This document shows, piece after piece, positions 9,729 to 19,878 of a DNA stretch of 64,000 nucleotides (position 1 is the stretch's first letter; every line of letters begins with the position of its first letter). The DNA is from Streptomyces sp. NBC_00223 (lineage in GTDB: Bacteria > Actinomycetota > Actinomycetes > Streptomycetales > Streptomycetaceae). Under the pieces are notes generated by a model. The model made no database searches. It had not been told where the DNA came from and saw only the letters and a program-made list of their open reading frames with translations. The position numbers were made by a program, and so were the translations under genes. The stretch is from assembly GCF_036199905.1 (NCBI RefSeq), contig NZ_CP108109.1, positions 1,488,001-1,552,000 of the forward strand. Reading direction: 5' to 3'.

Positions 9729-10060
9729 ATCTCGCCGCGCAGCTTGGCCAGGGCCTCCGCCAGGATCGCCTCGCCGTCGGCGGCCGAGCGCCGCTCGCGC
9801 ACATACGCCAGGTGCGTCTTGTACGGCTCGGTCCGCGGCGGGGCCGGCGGATTCTCCTCGTCCTGCCCGGCCGGGAAGCCGCAGCGGGGGCAGTCCCAGG
9901 TCTCGGGGATCTGCGCGTCGCTGGCGAAGCTCGGCTGGGTCTCGTGCCCGTTCGAGCACCAGAAGGAGATGCGAAGGCGGGGCGCGGACTCGCCGCGCTC
10001 GGCCTCTCCCATCGGCCCCGCTCCGACCCGACTTCCACGGATCGCGTTGCCACTTGCCAC
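9725..10060 (-). CDS. rbpA: RNA polymerase-binding protein RbpA
   Basis: A 111-residue RbpA, the actinobacteria-specific factor that binds RNA polymerase and the principal sigma factor and stabilises open complexes. The frame is open further upstream, but the start used is the GTG at 10060, giving (V)ASGNAIRGSRVGAGPMGE, the conserved family N-terminus, preceded by a GGGAG site. ISFWCSNGHET and WDCPRCGFPAGQ carry the cysteine pairs of the core domain, and YKTHLAYVRERRS leads into the C-terminal sigma-interacting region. The stop codon overlaps that of the convergent RpiR gene. Confidence 0.97.
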   Translation of the reverse strand: MASGNAIRGSRVGAGPMGEAERGESAPRLRISFWCSNGHETQPSFASDAQIPETWDCPRCGFPAGQDEENPPAPPRTEPYKTHLAYVRERRSAADGEAILAEALAKLRGEI

Positions 10061-10237
10061 GGTCGTAACTCCCTGCGTGATGGTGCTGCGAGGTCGCCCT
10101 TCACGGAGACCGGTTCGCCCCCGCGCCTGGCGGGAAAGGGCACGGTATCCCAAGACGAGGTTCCATGATAAGTCGCGTCGGCGACGAGGCGTCAGTTCTC
10201 CCCCAAAGGGCCGGAATCGGACGCCACGCGCAGGCCG

Positions 10238-10474
10238 TTACTTCTGGAGCTTCATCACCAGGCCCAGCACGACGATGCAGGCGAACCACAGCAGACCGAT
10301 CACGACGGTGATCCGGTCGAGGTTGCGCTCGGCCACCGAAGAACCGCCGACGGAGGACTGCATACCGCCGCCGAACATGTCGGAAAGGCCGCCGCCCTTG
10401 CCCTTGTGCATCAGCACGAGCAGCAGAAGCAGCAGGCTGAAAATAATGAGGGCGATGGAGAACCCGATGACCAC
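10238..10474 (-). CDS. secG: Preprotein translocase subunit SecG
   Basis: A 78-residue SecG, the small auxiliary membrane subunit of the SecYEG export channel. Two hydrophobic segments (VIGFSIALIIFSLLLLLLVL and ITVVIGLLWFACIVVLGLVM) flank the conserved cytoplasmic loop HKGKGGGLSDMFGGG. The start is taken as the GTG at 10474 because it gives the normal family length; the frame is open upstream but that part is not SecG-like. It follows tpiA on the same strand after a hairpin, the common actinobacterial order gap-pgk-tpiA-secG. Confidence 0.96.
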   Translation of the reverse strand: MVIGFSIALIIFSLLLLLLVLMHKGKGGGLSDMFGGGMQSSVGGSSVAERNLDRITVVIGLLWFACIVVLGLVMKLQK

Positions 10475-10522
10475 GGCTGGACCAACTCTCTCGACTACAT
10501 GACTACGGCACGGGGTGCGAGG

Positions 10523-10555
10523 GGTGCGGCGGGACCTGCACAGTCCCACCGCACC
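10523..10555 (-). terminator. Hairpin between tpiA and secG
   Basis: GGTGCGG (10523-10529) pairs with CCGCACC (10549-10555), followed by one mismatch and an inner GGGAC/GTCCC stem around a 7-nt loop. Neither side shows a T-run. It may be a weak terminator or attenuator after tpiA. Confidence 0.5.
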
Positions 10556-10594
10556 GCCACAGCCCCGTCAGGGTACTTCACCGTCGAGCAGAGT

Positions 10595-11380
<786 letters not shown>

Positions 11381-11385
11381 GATGA

Positions 11386-12600
11386 TCAGCCCTCCAAGGC
11401 CGCGAGGCCGGGCAGCGTTTTTCCTTCGAGGTATTCCAGGCTGGCGCCGCCGCCGGTGGAAATATGGCCGAAAGCGTTCTCGTCGAAGCCCAGAATACGG
11501 ACAGCGGCGGCCGAATCCCCGCCACCGACCACGCTGAACGCGGAACCGTCCACGAGCGCCTGGGCGACCGCGCGGGTGCCGTCGGCGAAGTCGGGGTGCT
11601 CGAAGACACCCATCGGGCCGTTCCAGAAGATGGTGGCCGCGTCGGCGAGCTTGTCGGCGAAGAGCTTGCGGGACTCCGGGCCGATGTCCAGGCCGAGTAC
11701 GTCGGCGGGGATGGCGTCCACCCCGGAGACGACCGGCGAGGCCGGGGCCTTGGTGGCGAGGTCGGGGAACTCGGTGGCGCCGGTGATGTCCACCGGCAGT
11801 ACGAACTCCACGCCCTTGGCCTCGGCGCGCGCCAGGTACTCGCGGACGACCGGGATCTGGTCCTCCTGGAGCAGGCTCTTGCCGACCTCGTGGCCCTGGG
11901 CCTTGAGGAAGGTGAAGACCATGCCGCCGCCGACGAGGATGCGGTCGGCCTTCTCCAGCAGATGGTCGATCACGCCGAGCTTGTCGGAGACCTTGGAGCC
12001 GCCGAGCACCACCGCGTAGGGGCGCGAGACGTCCTCGGTGAGCTTCTTGAGCACACCGACCTCGGTGGCGATCAGACCGCCGGCGGCGTGCGGGAGCCGG
12101 GCCGGCAGGTCGTACACGGAGGCGTGCTTGCGGTGCACCGCGCCGAAGCCGTCGCCGACGTAGGTGTCGGCCAGCTCCGCCAACAGGTCGGCGAACGCGC
12201 CGCGTTCGGCGTCGTCCTTGCTGGTCTCGCCCGCGTTGAAGCGCAGGTTCTCCAGCAGCGCGACCTGGCCGGGGGCCAGGGAGGCGACGGCCGCCCGGGC
12301 ACTGTCGCCGACCGTGTCGGTGGCGAACACCACGTCCTGGCCGAGGAGTTCACCGAGCCGCGCGGCGACCGGGGCGAGCGAGAACTTGGGGTCGGGCGCG
12401 CCCTTGGGGCGGCCCAGGTGCGAGGCGACGATCACCTTGGCACCGGCCTGGACGAGCCTGGTGATGGTCGGTACGGCGGCGCGGATCCGGCCGTCGTCGG
12501 TGATCGTCTCACCCGCGAGCGGGACATTGAGGTCGGCGCGGACGAACACCCGCCGGCCCTCGACCTGTCCCTCGGCGACCAGGTCGTCGATGGTCTTCAT
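11386..12600 (-). CDS. pgk: Phosphoglycerate kinase
   Basis: A 404-residue kinase that makes ATP from 1,3-bisphosphoglycerate. [12 protein letters not shown] near residue 17, ASHLGRPKG near 60, [10 protein letters not shown] near the middle and the C-terminal GGGDSAAA nucleotide loop are all present in order. The ATG at 12600 is preceded by AGGAGATCCCACAG on the minus strand. It is downstream of gap and separated from it by 194 bp holding a hairpin, so pgk-tpiA expression may be partly independent of gap. Confidence 0.98.
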   Translation of the reverse strand: MKTIDDLVAEGQVEGRRVFVRADLNVPLAGETITDDGRIRAAVPTITRLVQAGAKVIVASHLGRPKGAPDPKFSLAPVAARLGELLGQDVVFATDTVGDSARAAVASLAPGQVALLENLRFNAGETSKDDAERGAFADLLAELADTYVGDGFGAVHRKHASVYDLPARLPHAAGGLIATEVGVLKKLTEDVSRPYAVVLGGSKVSDKLGVIDHLLEKADRILVGGGMVFTFLKAQGHEVGKSLLQEDQIPVVREYLARAEAKGVEFVLPVDITGATEFPDLATKAPASPVVSGVDAIPADVLGLDIGPESRKLFADKLADAATIFWNGPMGVFEHPDFADGTRAVAQALVDGSAFSVVGGGDSAAAVRILGFDENAFGHISTGGGASLEYLEGKTLPGLAALEG

Positions 12601-12708
12601 CTGTGGGATCTCCTGTGCGTGGACGGAAGAATGACGCGGGGCCCGGGCGGACCCGGGGACCGTACGGCCCGGGAGCCCGCCGAACCCGGAAAGCTCAAGG
12701 AAAAGGGC

Positions 12709-12737
12709 CCGGAGGGCGCGCCATCGCGCCCGTCCGG
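12709..12737 (-). terminator. Hairpin between gap and pgk with short U-tract
   Basis: CCGGA (12709-12713) and GGGCGCG (12714-12720) pair with CGCGCCC and TCCGG on the right side, around a CCAT loop with a single bulged G. On the minus strand, the direction of gap, the stem is followed by CCCTTTTCC, a short U-run. It probably terminates or attenuates gap transcripts before pgk. Confidence 0.6.
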
Positions 12738-12794
12738 ACCCTGTGCCTCACATCGCTGTGCGGTGTCGGCTGCTGTGCTTCGCGCGGTACTCGG

Positions 12795-13874
<1,080 letters not shown>

Positions 13875-13954
13875 CTACCGCGCCCAGGTGGCCGCAGTGA
13901 CATCGGCCAGCCACGAGCGCGTAGGACGCGCAGCGCCCGACCTGGGCGCTGGGC

Positions 13955-14121
13955 GCCCCAAAGGGGCGCGAGGAACTGCGCGCTCAGCCGGCACGGTGGC
14001 GCGCAGGGCCCGCAGGCCCAGCCCCCGCGGCGGGTATCCGGACCACCGGCCAGTGGATGGCTGGTCACGCAGTTCCTCCCCCAGGCTTCGCCCGGGGGTA
14101 CCCCCAGCGCCCCTTTGGGGC
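13955..14121. repeat. Inverted pair of Streptomyces-type intergenic repeat arms
   Basis: The 361-bp space between whiA and gap (13800-14160) contains no gene. It holds two arms in opposite orientation: GCCCCAAAGGGGCGC joined directly to GAGGAACTGCG at 13955-13980, and the reverse complement of the same blocks at 14068-14121, there separated by an internal insert that includes the palindrome GGGGGTACCCCC and a GGGCGAAGCC hairpin. A close relative of the long arm occurs at 45861-45918. From memory this element is frequent between genes in Streptomyces. It can fold as a strong bidirectional terminator and here follows the end of the uvrC-rapZ-yvcK-whiA operon. Confidence 0.75.
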
Positions 14122-14160
14122 AACGCTGTCCGCAGAGGAATCGTAAGAGCGGCTGAACGT

Positions 14161-15138
14161 TCAGCCGACCATCTCGTCGGTGAGGTTCGCCTCCGTGCCG
14201 GGCAACCCGAGATCCGACGCCCGCTTGTCGGCCATCGCCAGCAGCCGCCTGATCCGCCCCGCCACCGCGTCCTTCGTCAGCGGCGGCTCGGCGAGCGACC
14301 CCAACTCCTCCAGCGACGCCTGCTTGTGGTCCATCCGCAGCCGTCCGGCGGCGGCCAGGTGCTCGGGCACCTCGTCCCCGAGAATCTCCAGCGCGCGCTG
14401 CACGCGCGCCCCCGCGGCGACCGCGGCGCGAGCCGACCTGCGCAGGTTCGCGTCGTCGAAGTTCGCGAGCCGGTTCGCCGTGGCCCGCACCTCGCGCCGC
14501 ATCCGGCGCTCCTCCCAGGCCAGCACCGAGTCGTGCGCCCCGAGCCGCGTCAACAGCGCGCCGATCGCGTCACCGTCCCGTACGACCACCCGGTCCACAT
14601 TGCGCACCTCGCGCGCCTTCGCCGGGATCTGCAGTCTGCGGGCCGCGCCGACCAGGGCCAATGCCGCCTCCGGGCCCGGGCAGGTCACCTCCAGGGAGGA
14701 GGAGCGGCCGGGCTCGGTGAGCGAGCCGTGGGCGAGGAACGCCCCGCGCCAGGCCGCCTCGGCGTCACAGGTGGCGCCGGAGACGACCTGCGGCGGCAGC
14801 CCTCGGATTGGCCGGCCGCGGCCGTCGACCAGACCGGTCTGCCGGGCGAGCTGATCACCGCCGGCCACCACCCGTACGACATAGCGGCTGCCGCGGCGCA
14901 GTCCGCCCGGGGCCATCACCACCAGATCGGAGGAGTGGCCGAAGATCTCCAGGATGTCCTTGCGCAGCCGGCGCGCCGCGATCCCGGTGTCCAGCTCCGC
15001 CTCGATCACGATCCGCCCGCTCACCAGGTGCAGACCGCCCGCGAACCGCAGGATCGACGAGACCTCCGCCTTCCGGCAGCAGGTCCGGGTGACGGGGAGC
15101 CGGGAGATTTCATCCTTCACCGCTGCCGTCATCGCCAT
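14161..15138 (-). CDS. whiA: Sporulation transcription factor WhiA
   Basis: A 325-residue WhiA, the DNA-binding regulator needed for the switch from aerial growth to sporulation septation in Streptomyces (known for the family, acting with WhiB). The N-terminal [20 protein letters not shown] and the following LAGLIDADG-like homing-endonuclease fold are recognisable, and the C-terminal part ends with a DUF199-type helix-turn-helix ([20 protein letters not shown]). The start overlaps the end of yvcK by 10 bp, so it is translationally tied to the uvrC-rapZ-yvcK operon. A repeat-based terminator follows. Confidence 0.97.
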   Translation of the reverse strand: MAMTAAVKDEISRLPVTRTCCRKAEVSSILRFAGGLHLVSGRIVIEAELDTGIAARRLRKDILEIFGHSSDLVVMAPGGLRRGSRYVVRVVAGGDQLARQTGLVDGRGRPIRGLPPQVVSGATCDAEAAWRGAFLAHGSLTEPGRSSSLEVTCPGPEAALALVGAARRLQIPAKAREVRNVDRVVVRDGDAIGALLTRLGAHDSVLAWEERRMRREVRATANRLANFDDANLRRSARAAVAAGARVQRALEILGDEVPEHLAAAGRLRMDHKQASLEELGSLAEPPLTKDAVAGRIRRLLAMADKRASDLGLPGTEANLTDEMVG

Positions 15139-16151
15139 GGGCCGATCCTTCCACGCATACGAAAAATCCGGTCATACGCGGCGGCCAACAGCTCCGGGTC
15201 GTGCCGCGGCCCGTCGGGGGCGGCGACCGGGGCCAGCTCGACCGTACCCCCCAGGCGTTCGGCCGCCTCGATGAGGCTGTCACGGTCGGGTACGGCGGCC
15301 TCGTCGGCGAGAACCACGTCGATGGTGAGTTTAGGGGCGTGTCGCCCCAAAACCTCCAAGTGACGCTGCGGAGAAAATCCTTCGGTTTCTCCCGGTTGCG
15401 GCGCGAGGTTCAAGGTGAGCACCCGGCGGGCTCTGGTGGTCATCAACGCGTCGGCCAGCTCCGGCACCAGCAGATGCGGGATGACCGAGGAGAACCAGGA
15501 CCCGGGGCCGAGCACCACCCAGTCCGCGTCGAGCACCGCCCGTACGGCCTCGGGGACGGCCGGCGGGTCGGCGGGCACCAGCTGGACCTCCTGCACGTCG
15601 CCGGGGGTCAGCGCCACATTGGCCTGGCCGCGTACGGTCGAGATCGCCGCGGGGTCGGCCGGGTCGTGGCCGCGGACGACGGCGTGCAGATCGAGCGGGA
15701 CCGCCGACATCGGCAGCACCCGGCCGTGCGCGCCGAGCAGCCGGCCCACCCACTCCAGGGCGGCCACCTCGTCGTTGAGCTGCTCCCACAGGGCGACGAT
15801 CAGCAGATTGCCGACCGCGTGGCCGTGCAGATCGCCGCCGCTGACGAAGCGGTGCTGGAGCACCCGGGACCAGGTCTGGCCCCACTCGTCGTCGCCGCAC
15901 AGCGCGGCCAGCGCCTTGCGCAGGTCGCCGGGCGGCAGCACCCCCATCTCGGTGCGCAGCCGGCCGCTGGAGCCGCCGTCGTCGGCGACGGTGACCACGG
16001 CGGTCAGATCCCCGGTGATCCGGCGCAGCGCGGCCAGGGAGGCGGACAGGCCGTGGCCTCCGCCGAGGGCGACCACCTTCGGCGGCACCCCGGTACGACG
16101 ACCGGCGGCCGTCAGACGGCCGGCCCGGCGGCGCCGACCCGTCCTGATCAC
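15129..16151 (-). CDS. yvcK: YvcK/CofD-like gluconeogenesis factor
   Basis: A 340-residue protein of the CofD/YvcK fold. [14 protein letters not shown] near the N-terminus is the UDP-sugar-binding glycine loop, followed by [12 protein letters not shown] and [10 protein letters not shown]. In other bacteria YvcK-type proteins bind UDP-GlcNAc and influence cell-wall precursor allocation. The start is the GTG at 16151, which overlaps the rapZ stop as GTGA; the long upstream open frame is a shadow of rapZ. It overlaps whiA at its 3' end. The gene trio rapZ-yvcK-whiA is conserved in many Gram-positive bacteria. Confidence 0.95.
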   Translation of the reverse strand: MIRTGRRRRAGRLTAAGRRTGVPPKVVALGGGHGLSASLAALRRITGDLTAVVTVADDGGSSGRLRTEMGVLPPGDLRKALAALCGDDEWGQTWSRVLQHRFVSGGDLHGHAVGNLLIVALWEQLNDEVAALEWVGRLLGAHGRVLPMSAVPLDLHAVVRGHDPADPAAISTVRGQANVALTPGDVQEVQLVPADPPAVPEAVRAVLDADWVVLGPGSWFSSVIPHLLVPELADALMTTRARRVLTLNLAPQPGETEGFSPQRHLEVLGRHAPKLTIDVVLADEAAVPDRDSLIEAAERLGGTVELAPVAAPDGPRHDPELLAAAYDRIFRMRGRIGPWR

Positions 16152-17074
16152 TCGCGCCCCATGTCCCTGTGCACCGTCACCGTCTCCACTCCGTCCGACG
16201 CCAGCCGCGCCGCGAGCCGTTCCGACATCGCCACGCTGCGGTGTTTGCCGCCGGTGCAGCCGACGGCGATGGTCACGTACCGCTTGCCCTCGCGCCGGTA
16301 GCCCGCCGCGATGATGTGCAGCAGCTCGGCGTACCGGTCGAGGAACTCCTTGGCGCCGGGCTGGTTGAACACATACGTGGCCACCTCGTCGTTGAGCCCG
16401 GTGAAGGGGCGCAGCTCCGGCACCCAGTGCGGGTTGGGCAGGAAGCGGCAGTCCACCACCAGGTCGGCGTCGACGGGAAGCCCGTACTTGAATCCGAACG
16501 ACATGACGGTGGCCCGGAGTTCCTGCTCCTCGTCCCCGGCGAACTGGGCGTCGAGTTTGGCCCGCAGTTCGTGCACGTTGAGGCTGGAGGTGTCGACGAC
16601 CAGGTCGGCGTCGCCGCGCAGCTCGCGCAGCAGATCGCGCTCGGCCGCGATGCCGTCGACGATCCGGCCCGAGCCCTGGAGCGGGTGCGGGCGGCGTACG
16701 GACTCGAAGCGGCGCACCAGCACGTCGTCCGAGGCCTCCAGGAAGATGACGCGGCGCTTGACGCTCTTGGTGGCCAGGTCGGCCAGCGACTCGCGCAGAT
16801 TGTCGAAGAACTGCCGACCGCGTACGTCCACGACCACGGCGATCCGCGCGACATTGCCCTGGGAGCGGGCGCCGAGGTCGACCATGGTCGGGATGAGGGC
16901 CGGCGGCAGGTTGTCCACGACGAACCAGCCGAGGTCCTCCAGGCATTTCGCCGCTGTGCTGCGGCCCGCTCCGGACATGCCGGAGATGATCACCAGTTCG
17001 GGGATGGCCTCCAGGGCCTCACCCGCTCCACCGCTGGTCACGTGCGTACCGTCCCGTTCGTCCTGCTCGCTCAT
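16148..17074 (-). CDS. rapZ: RNase adapter protein RapZ (YvcJ-type nucleotide-binding protein)
   Basis: A 308-residue P-loop protein. The Walker A loop is [10 protein letters not shown] (about residues 31-40), with arginine in place of the usual lysine, a variant common in actinobacteria. The C-terminal [18 protein letters not shown] segment is the RapZ-C phosphosugar-binding signature. In E. coli RapZ guides decay of the GlmZ small RNA; in actinobacteria the role is less clear. The start ATG at 17074 overlaps the uvrC stop as ATGA, and the stop overlaps the GTG of yvcK. The frame runs open far upstream, but that part is a uvrC shadow. Confidence 0.95.
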   Translation of the reverse strand: MSEQDERDGTHVTSGGAGEALEAIPELVIISGMSGAGRSTAAKCLEDLGWFVVDNLPPALIPTMVDLGARSQGNVARIAVVVDVRGRQFFDNLRESLADLATKSVKRRVIFLEASDDVLVRRFESVRRPHPLQGSGRIVDGIAAERDLLRELRGDADLVVDTSSLNVHELRAKLDAQFAGDEEQELRATVMSFGFKYGLPVDADLVVDCRFLPNPHWVPELRPFTGLNDEVATYVFNQPGAKEFLDRYAELLHIIAAGYRREGKRYVTIAVGCTGGKHRSVAMSERLAARLASDGVETVTVHRDMGRE

Positions 17075-19176
17075 GTGCTGATCCCCCGATGGTCGGACGG
17101 GCCGCTGTCCGGTCCCGGGCCGGTCGGCGTACCGTCGTCCTCTTCCATGATCTCTCCGGTCGCGGTGTTCACCGCGGGTGCGGCCGGGGCCGCGGACGCC
17201 AGGGTCGCCACGACCGTCTCCGCCGTGTGGCGGCCGATCCCCGGGACCTGGCAGATCTCCTCCACACTCGCCGAGCGCAGCCGCTTCAGCGAGCCGAAGT
17301 GCTTGAGCAGGGCCTGCCTGCGGGTCGCGCCGAGCCCCGGCACCGCGTCCAGCACGCCGGCCTTCATCGACTTGGAGCGCTTGCTGCGCTGGTAGGCGAT
17401 GGCGAAGCGGTGCGCCTCGTCGCGGACCCGCTGGAGCAGATACAGCCCCTCGCTGGTCCGCGGCAGGATCACCGGGTCGTCGTCCCCGGGCAGCCACACC
17501 TCTTCGAGCCGCTTGGCCAGGCCGCAGACGGCGACGTCGTCTATGCCCAGCTCGCTGAGGGCGCGGCGGGCCGCGGCGACCTGCGGCTGCCCGCCGTCGA
17601 CCACCACGAGCTGCGGCGGATAGGCGAACTTGCGGGGCCGGCCGGTGTCGGGGTCGATGGGCCCGGCGACCGGCTCGGCGGGCACCTCGCCGCTCTCGGC
17701 CGCGGCGTGGGCGGCCCCGTCGCCGACGGTCTCCTCCCACTCGCTGGTGCGCTGCTTCTCCTGGAGGTAGCGGCGGAACCGCCGGGAGATCACCTCGTGC
17801 ATGGAGCGGACGTCGTCCTGCCCCGCGAACGACTTGATCTGGAAGCGGCGGTACTCGCTCTTGCGGGCCAGGCCGTCCTCGAAGACCACCATGGACGCGA
17901 CCACGTCGTCGCCCTGGAGGTGGCTGATGTCGTAGCACTCGATCCGCAGCGGCGCGGTGTCGAGGTCGAGGGCGGCGGCGATCTCCTCCAGGGCGCGGGA
18001 GCGGGTGGTCAGGTCCGAGGCGCGCTTGGTCTTGTGCAGGGCCAGCGCCTGCTGCGCATTGCGCGCCACGGTGGCCATCAGGTCCTTCTTGTCGCCGCGC
18101 TGCGGAATGCGCAGGCTGACATGGGAGCCGCGGCGCTGTGAGAGCCACTGGGCGACCGGCTCGGCGGGCTCGGGCAGCGCCGGGACCAGCACTTCCTTGG
18201 GCACTCCGCCGCTGCCGCCGGACTGCTCGGCGTCGCCGCTCTCCTCGCCGTAGAGCTGCTGGAGGGCGTGCTCGACCAGGTCGGCGGTCTCCACGGCCTC
18301 GACCTTGTCGGTGACCCAGCCGCGCTGGCCGCGCACCCGGCCGCCGCGGACGTGGAAGATCTGCACGGCGGCTTCGAGTTCGTCCTCGGCGACGGCGATC
18401 AGGTCGGCGTCGGTGGCGTCGGCGAGCACCACCGCGTTCTTCTCCATGGCGCGGCGCAGCGCCTCCAGGTCGTCCCGGAGCCGGGCGGCCTGCTCGTACT
18501 CCATCTTCCCGGCGGCGTCCTTCATGGCCTGCTCCAGCCGGCGCAGATAGGTGCCGGTGTGTCCGGCCATGAAGTCGCTGAATTCCTCGGCCAGTTCGCG
18601 GTGGCCCTCGGGGCTGATCCGGCCGACGCAGGGCGCGGAGCACTTGCCGATGTAGCCGAGCAGACAGGGCCGGCCGATCTGGTTCGAGCGCTTGAACACC
18701 CCGGCGGAGCAGGTGCGTACGGGGAAGACGCGCAGCAGCAGGTCGACGGTCTCGCGGATCGCCCACGCGTGCGCGTACGGCCCGAAGTAGCGCACGCCCT
18801 TGCGCTTGGGGCCGCGCATGACCTGGACGCGTGGGAATTCCTCGTTCATGGTCACGGCGAGCGAGGGATAGCTCTTGTCGTCGCGGTACTTGACGTTGAA
18901 CCGCGGGTCGAACTCCTTGATCCAGGAGTATTCGAGCTGGAGCGCCTCGACCTCGGTGGAGACGACCGTCCACTCCACGGAGGCGGCCGTGGTGACCATC
19001 GTGGCGGTGCGCTGGTGGAGGTGGGTGATGTCCTGGAAGTACGACGACAGGCGCTGGCGCAGGCTCTTGGCCTTGCCGACGTAGATCACCCTGCGGTGCT
19101 CGTCGCGGAATTTGTAGACCCCTGGGGAGTCGGGGATCTGGCCCGGCTTCGGTCGGTAGCTGCTGGGGTCTGCCAT
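17071..19176 (-). CDS. uvrC: Excinuclease ABC subunit UvrC
   Basis: A 701-residue UvrC that makes both incisions in nucleotide excision repair. The N-terminal GIY-YIG domain ([20 protein letters not shown]), a central UVR motif ([20 protein letters not shown]), the RNase H-like endonuclease region ([20 protein letters not shown]) and a C-terminal helix-hairpin-helix ([18 protein letters not shown]) occur in the usual order. A TTG 30 bp upstream is in frame, but the ATG at 19176 giving [15 protein letters not shown] is preferred. A TAGGGT box lies 7 nt before this ATG, so the mRNA may be leaderless. uvrC heads the operon uvrC-rapZ-yvcK-whiA. Confidence 0.97.
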   Translation of the reverse strand: MADPSSYRPKPGQIPDSPGVYKFRDEHRRVIYVGKAKSLRQRLSSYFQDITHLHQRTATMVTTAASVEWTVVSTEVEALQLEYSWIKEFDPRFNVKYRDDKSYPSLAVTMNEEFPRVQVMRGPKRKGVRYFGPYAHAWAIRETVDLLLRVFPVRTCSAGVFKRSNQIGRPCLLGYIGKCSAPCVGRISPEGHRELAEEFSDFMAGHTGTYLRRLEQAMKDAAGKMEYEQAARLRDDLEALRRAMEKNAVVLADATDADLIAVAEDELEAAVQIFHVRGGRVRGQRGWVTDKVEAVETADLVEHALQQLYGEESGDAEQSGGSGGVPKEVLVPALPEPAEPVAQWLSQRRGSHVSLRIPQRGDKKDLMATVARNAQQALALHKTKRASDLTTRSRALEEIAAALDLDTAPLRIECYDISHLQGDDVVASMVVFEDGLARKSEYRRFQIKSFAGQDDVRSMHEVISRRFRRYLQEKQRTSEWEETVGDGAAHAAAESGEVPAEPVAGPIDPDTGRPRKFAYPPQLVVVDGGQPQVAAARRALSELGIDDVAVCGLAKRLEEVWLPGDDDPVILPRTSEGLYLLQRVRDEAHRFAIAYQRSKRSKSMKAGVLDAVPGLGATRRQALLKHFGSLKRLRSASVEEICQVPGIGRHTAETVVATLASAAPAAPAVNTATGEIMEEDDGTPTGPGPDSGPSDHRGIST

Positions 19177-19327
19177 GCTTCCCACCCTACTTGCGGGATA
19201 TGACAAGTCCCTGCGGGCACGGCGGATACGGTCGCCGCCGGGCGCGGCGGGCGTACTCGCGGCCGGCCCGGCGGTGGGATCGCGTCGGTCGGGTGGCGGG
19301 GCCGGGCCGGTCAGGCTCTGGGCCGGG

Positions 19328-19750
19328 TCAGGCGGCCGGGCCCGCCGTCAATGTGCCGCCCGCCTCTTTCACCTGAACGGCCGGGAGCGGGACGGTCGCC
19401 GGGCCCTGGACGACGGCGCCGGTCTCCGCGTCGAACTCGCTTCCGTGGCACGGGCAGGACACCGTGGTGCCCTTCACCGCGTCGACCACGCAGCCCTGGT
19501 GGGTGCAGACCGCGCTGAACGCCTTGAAGGTGCCCTTGACCGGCTGCGAGACCACGACCCTGTCCTCGCGGTAGAGCTTCGCGCCGCCCACCGGCACATC
19601 GGTGGCCGGGCCGAGGTCCACCGTCCTGGTCGGACCCGACGCCGAGCCGTGCTTCGTGGTGCCGCAGGCGGTCAGACCGATTCCGGCGGCTCCCGCGAGC
19701 GCCGCGCCTCGCAGGACGGTACGGCGGCAGGCGGGCAGTTCGGTGGACAT
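19328..19750 (-). CDS. Rieske [2Fe-2S] domain lipoprotein
   Basis: A 140-residue exported protein. The N-terminus [16 protein letters not shown] looks like a twin-arginine signal and ends in a lipobox LTAC (Cys29), so it is probably a membrane-anchored lipoprotein. CTHQGC (82-87) and CPCHGS (99-104) are the Rieske motifs: predicted cluster ligands Cys82, His84, Cys99 and His102, with a Cys87-Cys101 disulfide. It resembles the small stand-alone Rieske lipoproteins of Streptomyces; its redox partner is unknown and none is encoded next to it. The start is the ATG at 19750 after an AGGAG site. Confidence 0.92.
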   Translation of the reverse strand: MSTELPACRRTVLRGAALAGAAGIGLTACGTTKHGSASGPTRTVDLGPATDVPVGGAKLYREDRVVVSQPVKGTFKAFSAVCTHQGCVVDAVKGTTVSCPCHGSEFDAETGAVVQGPATVPLPAVQVKEAGGTLTAGPAA

Positions 19751-19826
19751 GGGCGCTCCTGGTACGGGACGTGGCGGGTGGTGCGATCCGTACCCTACGT
19801 CCCGAACCTGGGTGCCCTTCCTGCGG

Positions 19827-19867
19827 ACGGCCGGGCCGGGCGGATCGTCGCCGCCGGGCCCGGCCGT
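19827..19867 (-). terminator. Strong hairpin downstream of uvrA
   Basis: A 17-bp stem with one mismatch: ACGGCCGGGCCGGGCGG (19827-19843) pairs with the segment ending at 19867, around the loop ATCGTCG. It lies 11 bp beyond the uvrA stop and upstream of the Rieske gene start, so it most likely terminates uvrA transcripts. Confidence 0.75.
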
Positions 19868-19878
19868 GCGCCCACCGC

